A stretch of 64,000 nucleotides of DNA from Sordaria brevicollis (lineage: Eukaryota > Ascomycota > Sordariomycetes > Sordariales > Sordariaceae). The position numbers and the translations under genes are program-made. Location of the stretch: assembly GCA_033439795.1 (NCBI GenBank), contig JAUTDP010000008.1, positions 1,302,001 to 1,366,000 of the forward strand. The letters are read 5' to 3'. Shown piece by piece: positions 9,621-21,368 of the stretch. Positions within the stretch are counted from its first letter, which is position 1; each line of letters begins with the position of its first letter. The notes below the pieces were generated by a model. The model ran no database searches. It was given only the letters and a program-made list of their open reading frames with translations, and was not told where the DNA came from.

Positions 9621-12573
9621 TTGGGGAAAGATTCGGTAGGTTGGAAATGGGTTTGTGATAGATTTGGAGGAAAAGCAATGTTCTGCAAAATATCTTGCCG
9701 TCACCGTTTGCTACGTGAAGTAACACAAAAACCCCTGGTCATTTCTCACAAGATTGGTTTCCTCCAATATCACGATAGTTTCAAGTTCCAACAGCAATTT
9801 TGTTGGAAGAAGTGGATCTCATGAACCAACAAGACCAAGGTTTTGGGTAGGAAGCGGTGTAAGAATCCTCACCGAGGCCTTGACCGAGTCGCCAGGGTTC
9901 TTATCTAGCCTACAAGGTTTTTGGATGAATATATCTGAGAAGCAAGTCAACTGGGGATGAAAACAATTACTTTGTTTCCCGGGCACGCATTACTACACAC
10001 TTGGGAGCTCATTGTTTCATACTCATTCCATCCTCACCTTACAAATCCATATATCCACGGTTACAGTACCCGCCCAATGGATAATTTATATTTTCCATCT
10101 GAAGATTAAGAAAGAACGAGAAGCATGTGAGATATTCCTTATATCACGCCTTCGCAACTGTGGATGGAAGGTTGATAAAGACTTGTAGATGATAGAGAAA
10201 AATACTTCTGTCTCGTCACATTCACGACAGTCTTCGGACATGCGCCGGACACATCGACCAGCTCGAGCTAGCGGAACTCCAGTGACTGACTTTCAAGCGA
10301 AAGACGCAATAGTAAACGAAGAAGGAGGGCTTGACGGAAGAGCAAGGAAGCTAATGTCTGAAAATATAAGCTTTCCTAACGTGGTTGACAGCAAATGATA
10401 CGTCTTTCCCGTCATTCTTCGCCTTCGTATAGTATAAAACTTTGACTCCTCAACTTCTCATCGTTTTCTTCCATGTCCAGTGCACGAAGCTCAACCCTGA
10501 CACTTTGCTCAAGTCTGTAGCGACACAACCACGCAAGAAAGAAACAAGCAAAGAACTGGGAAGGAAGGTTCAACTCTGTGAAAATGGATTCCAGGCCTTT
10601 TCTAACTTGCCAGTCATGTAAATCACAAAATATCGAAGAGTGTCCAGTCTGGTTTTCGACCGTGATCTGAATTCTTATATGCATCTCAAAACCCCGGTCA
10701 TTCAGCACTTGCAGGAAAAGGGGGTTGCCAAGACTTTAACCACCCACCATTCTGTTCGACTTTCTAGAAGGCAGCGATGAGGACGGCTGAAGCGAAACGG
10801 AACAGGGGTGTTTTTCACCTTGAGGAATAAGAGGATTTTTGTTGTTTCTGGAAGACGGCTGACGGGTAACGGATGGCAACAGGATCTCGCATCTCGGTTC
10901 ATGGGCTGTAGAAAGGAAAAGGAGGATGGCTTAAGAAGGCAAGGCGAGGGCGTAGGCGGATTCCGAACCTTGTTCGTCTGCGGAGCTCTGGTGAAAATAG
11001 GCGATGCCGTCTTGTCCGTCTAGGTAGTGACTCTTATAAAACCGGAATGAACGGCCGGGGCTTCAAGACGTGACATGATTCATGAACCGTATGAGGCATT
11101 GAGTCGGCGTCGTTGGAAATTCCAATGCCCTGGGTTGGGTTTTTGTTGTGTCGATCAAGCCGCCATGTCGGGGAATTATCAGATGAACTTAACAGTCTGG
11201 GCAATGTCTGGAGAAGGTGGTGATGGTGTTGAAACACTGGAAAGGGGGGCAGAAAAAAGAGACGATGCTCTGACAAGAAAGATGGTGATTGGTGCAATTG
11301 GTGCCCCTCGTCCGTTGGACCGTTTCAGAAAGGACGCTGCACGTGCCATTGAGGAGCCCCCCATGTTCGATACCTCTATTTCCCCCCATTCAAGACTTTT
11401 TGAGATGCGCCATCTTACACCACTGCACTTCACAGACGCCAACCAAAGAGAGGTGGTGCATCGAATCATCGCTGTCGAATGTGAGATGTTTCACCGTTGA
11501 ATGTGTGGTGAACATGTTTGCGTTTCTGGCGATCCTGTGGCTTGTTTTTGGCTTGGGAGATCAAAGACTCGCAAGCTGTCAGATCTGGGACTTTGTTTGG
11601 GAGGAAGAAGCCATTGGATATCAGAACCCAAAAAGGAGTTTTAATTGCAGCTCAATGCCGTGGAAGGCCTTGCTATGCAGTGCTCTATCATCTTTGGATG
11701 TTATGTTACTGTTAGTGTGATGCGGACAGCTGCCGTCTCCCTCACAAAGGGCTTCATGTATGTCTGTCATTTTTGAAGGAATTGAAGATCTGAGAGTCTC
11801 TGAACTCTCCTCCACACGGGACATCCGTCTCATTCCGCAATCACGGAGGCCCTGAGCACTTTTTTCATAGCAATCCTGAGCAAGTGCGGTGAACAGGTCC
11901 GTGAATGACAAAAGTACGGTAAACAATAACTGCAGTGGATGCATGGGTGGAGCGAGTGCCTGTTAGTTTGTCAGGTACCCGAGACTTGAATTATACTCCA
12001 TCTTTGGTGCAGCCTTGGCGTACCCTATACTGCATCCTCTTTCAGGGGACGACACACTGACCGACCGGACATTTTACTTACAAGCACCTGCACCCGCACT
12101 CCCCCCAGTCCACACACAATTCGTATCACGAACCGTTTCTCTAGAACGAGTCCCGACCTCAAGAGTGTTCCTTCCTCTTTTCACCAACTGAACTCTGTTC
12201 TTGTCTTATCTTTTTTGGCCGTGTTCTGCAGCATTCACTTGCCCCCATCATTGATCACATCGTCCACCAGTCGAAAGCGAGTCGAACCAGCATTCAGCAT
12301 TCAGCAACAGTGAGGGGTGGTTGTCTATCCCTCTGTCACCCTCCCACTCCGCCATTCATTAACCATTGAGAATCCACCACTTTATCAATGGCCACTCGCC
12401 CTGCCGCATAAACAACACCCACCACTACCACCTACACGACCGACCGCAACCACCACCCTTCTCGCCCGTCCCTTGTGTCGCCATCTCGTATATCGCCTGG
12501 ACTCAGAATCAGTTCTTGTTTAGCTGAACGCGACCTACCTATTTTTGGGACACTATAACCGAAAGGAAACAAC
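9621..12573. other. Gene-poor stretch; upstream region of the Rab GAP gene
   Basis: Only short open frames without codon bias are present, such as 10412-10708 minus and 11075-11500 plus, and none shows a recognisable motif. The last ~500 bp are C/T- and CAC-rich, like other fungal promoters and leaders, and presumably drive the gene starting at 12574. Confidence 0.5.
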
Positions 12574-15500
12574 ATGTCGGCATCCGAAGTACAGGAAGGG
12601 GCTGCAGGAGCTGCTGCCCACAACGAGGAGGTCCCTACTACCAAAGAGGTTCCTAAGGAGACGGTTCAGGAGGTCACCAACGACAACGAGAAAGAGGACG
12701 CTGTTTCCTCTCCCGCAACAGAGACAAAGGAGGACAAGAACCATCGACCAGCCTCTCTCGCTCCCAGCAGTCACACTGACTTGTCCGACACTGACGACGG
12801 CAAGGACACCGTAAGTCACTTTTTTTTGGCGAGCGAGCCCATCCAAGCCTCCACCCCTTACTCCTTACATACTTGCCCCTGGGTTGGGGAGGACAAGTGC
12901 AACCAATCTCCCAGATGCGCGCAGGACCAAATGCTGACCAGCGACAACAACATTCATCATGCAGGATACTTTTGAAGATGCCATCGACACTGGTTCCGTA
13001 AGGTCCCTAACAAAACGTTCTTCCTCCTTCAACCGCCCCCGCTCTCCATCAATGAACGACTCCGCCGCCGATTCCGACCACGACGCTGTCTCCCATACCA
13101 CAGAAACCCCCCAGGTGCCCAAGACGACGACGACGACAGACGAAAAGGAGGACGAGCAGGAAGAGGTCTTCGAGACCCCAGCAACAGAACAGGAAAACAA
13201 GTCGCTACACCGCATTTCGCATGCTTCCAAGGCCTCAGAGGCTTCCGCTTTCTCGGCTGCATCGCTGGACGATGTAAGCCTAAATGATAATTCTACAATT
13301 GGAGACACAGGTATGTCAAGGTTCACAAGGTTTCCCGCGCGCATCATACTGCAGCCAAGCAATACCCCCGACCAGGATGTACTGACAAAGGGGTCTTGAC
13401 TCCAGAAAAAACCCTTGATACGGCCCCTTCATCAACAAAGAAGCTGTCAATAAGCAGTATAGCTAGTGCTCTGCCCGCCATGCCGTGGTCTCCCTCCGCT
13501 ACCGACGAAGCTATAAAAAGCCCACCCGCGACCGCTACCGTGGCTGCTACCGCCGCTCCTCCTCCTCCACCTGCGGCACCCGCTGCTGCTCTTACTACAG
13601 CACCACCGCCTCCCGTCACCAGAAAACTAACCAGCCCCTTTTCCTGGTTGTCCAGGAGTTCGTCAAAGGAGCAAAATAACCCGCCTCCAGCGCCGGCCGC
13701 CCAAAATGGTACGAGGCGGAATACCGCCAGCTCTGTCGCGACTCTTTCCAGCAACCCCGAGGGAACGTTAGGCAAGGTTGATGAGGAGGGCAACAAGAAC
13801 ACGTTGAAGGACCGCTTCAAGCAATTGCGCCTAAGGGAGGAGGGCAGTACGCCTACGGGAGATGATGAAGAGAAGAGCACCGCCTCCGATGACAGGGAGG
13901 CTGTCCAACCCCCTCCTTCGCCGCTTCCGCCAACTCCCAACCCGGCTCTCGCACCCGGCACGGCATCTGGAGTCACTGCTGGCCCAACTGGCTCCGACAC
14001 TCCTGTGGATTGGGATTTGTGGCAGACGGTCGTATACGAAGGCCCCGCGGCTGTTGCTAGGACAAGCCCTGAGCAGCTGAAGGAAGCTATCGCAAAGGGC
14101 ATTCCCAGCGCCATTCGCGGAGTCATCTGGCAAGTTTTGGCACAGAGCAAGAATGAGGAGCTGGAGACGGTCTACCGGGACTTGGTTGCGAGGGGTACCG
14201 ACAAGGAGAGGAAAAGTGACAGACAGAGCAATGCCTCAATATCACTAAGTAACGGTAAGGCGGCGAGCGGCAAGGACACGCCCTCTTCCGCTTCCTCAGT
14301 TCACTCGGAAAAGTCTGGACCCAACGGAACCGGTGCTCCTTCGCCAACGGAGAAGGACTCAGAAGCCTTCGTCAAGGCCCAGGCTCTTGCCGCGGCGGAG
14401 CGCAAGAAGAAAGAGAAGGAAGACAAGGAAATGCTGTCGAGGCTCGAAAAGGTCATTAGAAGGGATCTGGGCGCACGAACGAGTTACTCCAAGTTTGCCG
14501 CCGCCCAAGGGCTTCAAGAGGGCCTCTTTGGCGTGTGCAAGGCTTACGCGCTCTTCGATGAAGGCGTCGGCTACGCCCAGGGCATGAACTTCCTTGTCAT
14601 GCCTCTCCTTTTCAACATGCCCGAGGAAGAAGCCTTCTGCTTGCTGGTACGACTAATGAACCAGTACCACCTGCGCGAGCTCTTCATCCAGGACATGCCC
14701 GGTCTGCACAAGTGTCTGTACCAGTTTGAGCGTATTCTCGAGGACCTCGAGCCCGCTCTCTACTGCCACCTCCACCGCCGCGGCATCTCCCCTCACCTAT
14801 ACGCCACGCAGTGGTTCCTGACCTTGTTCGCCTACCGTTTCCCCCTGCAGCTCGTCCTGCGCATCTACGACCTCATCTTCTCCGAAGGTCTATCAGCCAT
14901 TATCAAGTTCGGCATCGTGCTGATGCAAAAGAACGCGACGGCCTTGCTCGGCATGTCCGACATGTCTCAGCTCACCACTTTCCTCAAGGACCGACTCTTC
15001 GACGTCTACATCGACGCCACTCCCTCCTCCAACTCGATCCTCGAAAACGGCTTCTTCGGATCCAGCTCCGCCTCCATCGACAAGGAAGTCTACCGCGCCG
15101 ACCAACTCGTGCGCGACGCATGCGACGTCAAGATTACGGCCGAGCTACTAAAAGAGTACGGCAAAGAATGGGAAGAGAAGACCAAGGCCGAAAAGGAGCG
15201 CGAACAAGAACTCGAGTCGCTCAAGCAATCCAACACGAACTACGCCGTCATGGTTCGTCGGCTTGAGGAGCGCATCGAGGCTGTGGACCGCGAGCAAGCT
15301 TCTCTGGCTACGGAACTGGTCCGCACGAAAGTGGAAAACGAGGAACTCAAGGATGAGAACGAGTCACTCAAGGGACAAGTCAAGGAGTTGAGAGTCGTAA
15401 TAGAACACCAGCCGGCGGAGCTGGAACAGAAATGGAATCTCGAGAGAGATGACCTCATGAAGAGGAACGAGAAGGTGCATGAGGAGAACCAGAAGCTAGA

Positions 15501-15708
15501 GAAGGAGTTGGCGGATCTGGAGGAGCAGTTGGTGCAGACTAAGTTGCAGTATGCTGAGGTAGGTTTTTCACCCGACACGACAGAGAGATGATGATGAAGG
15601 GGGGCAGTGAAAACGAATGCTAACTCACTTTCTGAGCAGATTAACTCGGCGCATGAAACGCTTTCTAGGAAGTGGGCGGATCTGAAGAGGCAGGTGCAGG
15701 CTGCTTGA
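12574..15708 (+). CDS. GYP5: TBC-domain Rab GTPase-activating protein (GYP5/EVI5 type)
   Basis: Exons read as 12574-12810, 12965-13310, 13406-15558 and 15640-15708, giving 934 residues; introns are 154, 95 and 81 nt with consensus ends. The first ~420 residues are acidic, Ser/Pro-rich and probably disordered. The TBC domain spans about 426-730. It starts with GIPSAIRGVIWQ and has the arginine finger in IRRDLGART (about Arg552) and the glutamine finger in GYAQG (about Gln586). Residues ~765-915 are charged and heptad-like, a probable coiled coil. This order (acidic N-terminus, TBC, coiled coil) is that of yeast Gyp5 and animal EVI5, which stimulate GTP hydrolysis by Ypt1/Rab-type GTPases in secretion. 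Family assignment is strong; the exact Rab partner is inferred. The last exon is only 22 codons. Confidence 0.93.
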
Positions 15709-17884
15709 ATCATCCACCTCCAGGGTCAATTCAAGGTTGGAGGTAGAGGTACATATGAGGCATTGGAATGGAATGGAACGGAACGGGATGATGGAAATAC
15801 GGTGCCTAATAGTAGTACTTGTTGTTGTTGTTGTTGTTGTTGGACAAATTAGCCTTGGTGTCATTGTCATGCGATCGATGGATGTTGGCACACACACACA
15901 ACCGCAAACGGAACCCATAGCTTTGCGTTGGTTTTGCTTTGGCTTTCTTTTCGTCGTCGTCGGGTTTGTTATTGCATTGCATACGCTTGTTGTTGTTAAG
16001 TCTTAGGTTTTTGTCGGCCTTGGATGATCAGGGGGTCCCGCTTTTAGGAAGGGAAGGGAAGGGGATGTATCACCTATAGAACAGAGAGGGAGGACAAGTC
16101 AAAACGACGGGAGGGGATAAGGGAGATATGGTGATGAGGAAAGCATAACAGGGCATAAGAGCATGAGAGAGCATAATTTACATTTATGGTGACGTCGCAA
16201 GAAAGAACCTCGAAGATCAAAGGTTTGTCATGTGAATCCGCTTTTGTAAGATGTTGATGCAATAGCATCCAAGGCATGAAACAAGGTCAGGGTCAGTGAG
16301 CTGCGTACTCTTTCTCTCATATACTCTGACCAGCAGGAAAAACTGCCCGAAATCTTCAAAGTGCCAATTCATCTAGGACAATTGGAATTCATTTTCAGCT
16401 ACAGTATATAACCCAGATTCGGTCTCAGCGAGATGCACCATGGTAGGTAGAGGTAGCTATGTACATGTATCGGAGTATCGAAGGGAGGAGGAAGAGACGA
16501 TTTCCATGGCGCAAGGATAAAGAAAAGAGAATGGAAGGAAACATATGTGAACAACATGGTGATATTATCTTATGGAAGAATATGTTAAAAGAGCTAAGCA
16601 CACGATACCTTGGAACGAATGTGCAACTTCTCAGTTTGTTAAAACCTCTGAGTTCCGTTGTCGTTCAAGCTACCTAGCGGTACCGAACCATTGACGTGTG
16701 AACAACCAACCCAACCCAATCAAACCAAACCAGAGGTCCAGAGAGAGCAAGGAAGCAATGCTTTGGTGACACCTATCTTCTAACCTCAACTTCTTTTCTC
16801 TTCTTCTTTCCAAATCTTCTATTTAACTTTCTATCATCAGCTATTTCTATTCTTATTTTACCGAAGATGCCGGTCAGATCGAGGCAACTCACTGACCAGG
16901 CCACACTCAAAGAGGGAGTTAATCAACATTAACATAGCAGTAAATGAGGGAAACAGTTGAACTTTTTGCTTTTGCAATGCACCTTGTGGTCCAAAGAGAG
17001 ATATGAAGCTTCCTTTATTTTGGGGAGGATTAGAAAACTACATGCTGGGGTGGGGTTGGGTGTATGGTGTAGATATATGGGAAGCACATTTTGTTGTGGA
17101 ATCTGTGGTTGTGGATAGTTTCAGTGTTTATGTAGAGGTACCATGTGCTTATTTTATTTTGCTGTGGACTTGGAAAAGAGGTTGTGCTAGTATGTACGTG
17201 TGATGAGACAGTGTCTTTAGGGACGTAGTTAGGAGAATAGATGCGGATCATATACTATATTAGAGGTCATCATAGGACTACTGTTTGTTTAGCTCGCAGG
17301 ATATATCGAAGTTATGCAAAATAACATCTGGAGGTTTCGCTATCATTGATTCGTGGAGTTTGACATCTAAAAATCGAGTATATCATGCTGCTTTTGCTGC
17401 TGCTGCGATGTTCGCAGTTCCAGAAGCGTGTGTGGTCCGATCTGATACCAGTTTCCCATGAAACACGAATTCTATAACTCTTTCAAGATCCAAAGCATAA
17501 AATCACAATTACAGTAGTTTCAAGAACAGTGAAGTGAATATTTGGATTGACTCGGGTTGGCTGTGAAATTGTCATGGTATCTCTCATTATCCCGTTGCCC
17601 TATAAACCCCATTCCATGCCTTTTACCGAAGAAACGAAGCAAGCGATAGGGAATAAGCAGTGGGCGCCGCCATCCTTTTTCAGACGACGGGGAACCACAT
17701 GTTGGTCCTCGCAGTGCTGCTGCTGATGCGCATGGCTCGCACGAACACGGCAGCAGCAGATACGAAAGACTCGACAATCGGACGGACAGCCGACGCGAGC
17801 CTTGACCCATCAATCCATCTTCCTCCCCTGACTGATCCTCCTGGCGAGAACTCAGCAAACAATCTCCCGGCAAGGGCGAGACGT
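15709..17884. other. Convergent 3' intergenic region
   Basis: The stretch lies between the 3' ends of the Rab GAP gene and the S8 gene. It holds a (TTG)n run at about 15821-15842 and a short CA run near 15890. No coding frame with codon bias, no tRNA and no transposon relic is seen. Confidence 0.6.
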
Positions 17885-18766
17885 TTACTTGTGGAGCTTG
17901 CGCTGGTAGAAAGCGAGCTCCTCACCCTCGAGGATGTAGCCGTCGCAGCGACCGGACTGGCCGGGGCGGGAAGAGACGACAGCGTAGAGACGACCGGCCT
18001 CGAACTGCTTCTCGAGAGCGGGGTCGACCTTGCCGGAGGCGGCGAAGCGCTCAGCCTGCTTCTTCTCGACAGACTTGGACTTCTTGACCTCCTCAAGGAC
18101 CTGACCCTGCTTCTGCTGGCGACGGCGACCGAGGGGCTGGCCGTAGTGGGCCTCGTACCACTGACGGAAGGGGGCAGCGTCGACCTGGACAACGGCGGAC
18201 TTGGTGAGGGTGTTGGTACGGACGAGCTCGTTGTTGGAGGGGTGGTCTAGATTCCAGAGGATCAGCATCTGAACATGATTTTCAGGGACAAAGATCCAAA
18301 AACTTACACGCGACAACGATCACACGGGTCTTGCGAGTGCAACCCTCGGAGGCCCAGGCGAAGTTACCGGAGTCGAGACGGAGGGCACGGTACTTGTGGT
18401 TGCCACCGCGGGTGCGGACGGTGTGAATGCGCTTGGCACCGATACGGGTGTTAGCGGGCTGGCGACCCGCCTCGAAGGCTCTCTTCTTCCCTGCCGCGTT
18501 TGTCAGAAATGGTTTCTTTTGTACGCGTCAAAACAGGCTCAGAACGCATGGGGTTCAGTCAAAGCCCTGGCATTTCTGCACAGGAACATCGACCTCCCAA
18601 GCGGACCTTCGAGAATATTTCATGTATACGTACGGTAGTAACTGCAGACAGAAACACGTTAGCCGGATTACAGACACAGCGATTTCAATATGGGGATGGG
18701 ATAAACATACGCGCGCTTAGCACCGGTGTGGGAGCGCTTGTGCCTGGAGTCTCTGGAGATACCCAT
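17885..18766 (-). CDS. rps8: 40S ribosomal protein S8 (eS8)
   Basis: Minus-strand exons are 18766-18711, 18641-18634, 18490-18308 and 18246-17885, giving 202 residues, the usual fungal eS8 length. The start reads [18 protein letters not shown] and the C-terminal half contains [20 protein letters not shown] and [15 protein letters not shown]. The second coding exon is only 8 nt (T TAC TAC C). It is required to restore the family sequence AYYRKKRAFE and has AG before it and GTACGT after it. Introns are 69, 143 and 61 nt. A further intron in the 5' UTR (GTGAGT at 18968 to AG at 18778) is likely. The product is a structural protein of the small ribosomal subunit. Confidence 0.97.
18634..18641 (-). 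other. rps8: 8-nt coding microexon of rps8
   Basis: The minus strand reads CTGCAG|TTACTACC|GTACGT. The flanking exons end GC and start GG, so the joined codons are GCT TAC TAC CGG (Ala-Tyr-Tyr-Arg), matching eS8 exactly. Skipping it would shift the frame. Confidence 0.9.
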
Positions 18767-18968
18767 TTTGCCGGTTCCTGAAGTGGTCGGTGGTGGTTAG
18801 CTGCTGCTGTCGATCGATCGTTTTTTGTTCGTCGTCGGGATTCGAGGGGGGTTCGAGGTTTTGCGTCGAGAAAGCACGCCGGGGTGCTCCAAAAAGCGAA
18901 ACTACTAACTTTCTCCTCGTCGGGCGGATGGTGGGAATGGGGGTTGGCAAAAATGCGAATGTACTCAC

Positions 18969-21368
18969 CTCGTCGTGGATCGTTGACGGTGCGGTTGCGA
19001 GGTTGTGATGGCGGTGCGGGCGGCGGTCACAAAGTCGATTTTGGAAAATGTGGGTGTGGAAATTTCGCGGACTTTTTCGGCCACAAGTTTGGGCGGCACC
19101 GAAGGACCCATAACCCTAGGCGGTTTTGGATCGCTGGGTCAAGTACCTCCGTACCCTTGCACGGGCCATACTGCCAAGACATCAACTTTGTGAATCCAAG
19201 TGGGGTCCTCGTCCGCCTTGCAGCTGTCAGCCCAGGCCCAGACTTCCAGCTCAAATCGCAGCCTGTCGACGCCTTGTTGGAGGAGACTGTGGATGATCTC
19301 CCCGCCAGCTCCAGCCTGCCCCAGCCGTGCTGGAATGCCCGCTTTGGGCTTCTCCAGAGACTCCAAAGACGTGGAGTCAACCGATGTCTCTTCCTTGATC
19401 TATGTACTTGTACGTGTACGACGGCAGTTGAGGAACCCTCTTCCCGGCCTTCACAGACGACGTAAGGGCCCGGCTCAAGGTGGGGTTACCTCTAGAGGGA
19501 CAAGCGGAAACTTCCAGCACAACACACATACGGGTGACTTTCATCAAAACAGGAAGAGAGGTAGTGTTTGGAACAAGATGTTTGCTTCGATTTCTTTACG
19601 TTGAACGGTAGGAGTTCGTGGTTTCGAGCTTCCGTTTTGCTTTCGTCATGCCGTTTGTGAGTTCAAAGTCGAGGGCGACCAAAGCCATGCCCCATCTTTC
19701 CCAAGGTAGGTACCTATGTAACTGCTTCAAACAGTAGATAGAAATACAGATTTAAGTCGAATAAGGACGCGGTATCTATAGCTTTGCCGACTTTAACTTT
19801 TTAGCCCTCCGATCATGCTCCATCAAGACACCTGAGAGAATGATAGAACATGGGAAAGTTAATAGGAACGGGGCCAAAGCATGGTGATCCTATGGTTTAC
19901 AATTCTTATAACTCTTAAAACACATCGGGCTTGACATTCTTGATATAGTGTGAATTACCGTGCCTATGAGCATTTGTAAGGCCACTCACTAGCTAGCACT
20001 CACAGCGAAAGGTCACGATGTTCTGCCCATCCATCTTATCTCTAGTTCTTTCAATAGAGTTTGGGATTATACAGCGGTGCCAAATTAGCTACCAGTGTTT
20101 GCCGTCATATTCCCAAAGTGCTCTCCAGTCCAAGTGAGGGCAGTTGACAACGGATGTCTATAGCATGGTTGAAATCATGTTACCTCTACTGTAAGAATCG
20201 ACTGGTATCTTTCCCAGCTTTCCAAATTTACACTACCGTGTGCACGGCAGCATCTGTACGGTATTGACGGGACCTGCAAAGTGCGGCGCCAACCCATCCA
20301 TGTCACCACCCAAGGGAAACTTCCCGAGATGGAACTTTGCTGACTGCACTCGCGTCACTGCCCTGGCTCCCGTCATCTGCATTGAAACTTTTGCAACTGC
20401 CAACACAAAAGCTCACATCTCTCAACACCATTCGCACCTGCCCCAACCACTCATCCATCCATTTCCACGATTCAGGACTGCATCTTCCCATAGTTCACTC
20501 TTTCTCTGTGCGGATGTTGTGAAAATCTCTTTTTTTGAAGAAGATACGACGAGCAAACGACTGGTCATTCTGTTAGTTAGTACCTGACCTCTAGTTGGTG
20601 CAGCCAGTGATTGCCTTTGCAAGTGGGACGTGCTTCTTTCAAAAGCGGCGGCGGGCTGCTCTCCCAAAAGAGGGACTGTCCCAAGTTCTCTCACGGTCGC
20701 CCCGCACCTGCCGCGCAGACCTGCCAGTGCCTTCCAACCATTTCTCAGAACAGTTCGGGTTGAGCTCCTACCTCTTACCTCTACCTGCCTCGCTTTTGCA
20801 ACAACCTGAAAGACAACATACATGAAAACATCACGCCGCTCGCTTGCCCAACCGACCATAACTGATTTCATCACGACATTTTCGGCGGCTGTTTTAATAC
20901 CCCACCAACAACCGTCTCTCAACCACCATACGGTATCGGCATCGCGGCCTCTGGAAGACCGGAACCCCAAAGGACGACCTGCACTCGTCTTTTAGAGTTC
21001 TCCAACCAGGTACGTAATCATGCCCCATCACGACGGGTTCACGGATTCTCGGTATCGCCAACCCTCCCCATCTTGACCAGCTCGGCCTTTCTCAGTCTTC
21101 CGTTTAGACCTATACCACAACTACCCCCACCTTCACGCTTCTCCCTTCGTTCCTTCAACCGCCCAAGTATACCTTTACTTACTGACATATCGAGTCCCAG
21201 CTGTCGTTCGCTTTTCCCGAACCAACCCGTTTTCTATCCGATATCGAGCTTCGCAGCCTGCTTTACCTTTATCTCGACAAGCTGACGTCCATCAACGGGG
21301 ACGTGTTTGGTAGTGGAGGGGGAGATTTCACCTTTCGTTTAGCCTAGCGGCCCGGCCGCGTCGCAGTC
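18969..21368. other. Divergent upstream region of rps8 and tom1
   Basis: No supported coding frame. On the rps8 side an AACCCTAGG (telomere-box-like) element lies near 19111, outside the inferred 5'-UTR intron. The tom1 side carries a pyrimidine-rich leader and a possible GTACGT donor near 21008. The short open frames here lack codon bias. Confidence 0.45.

Noticed and set aside
9342..9704. Minus-strand ORF 9704-9342 as an intact gene
   Set aside because: It has no ATG, and the protein-like part covers only the KGKAPAE repeats; downstream frames are shifted. It is listed as part of a decayed stretch instead.
11075..11500. 141-codon plus-strand ORF
   Set aside because: No codon bias, no motif and overlapping frames on both strands; most likely chance.
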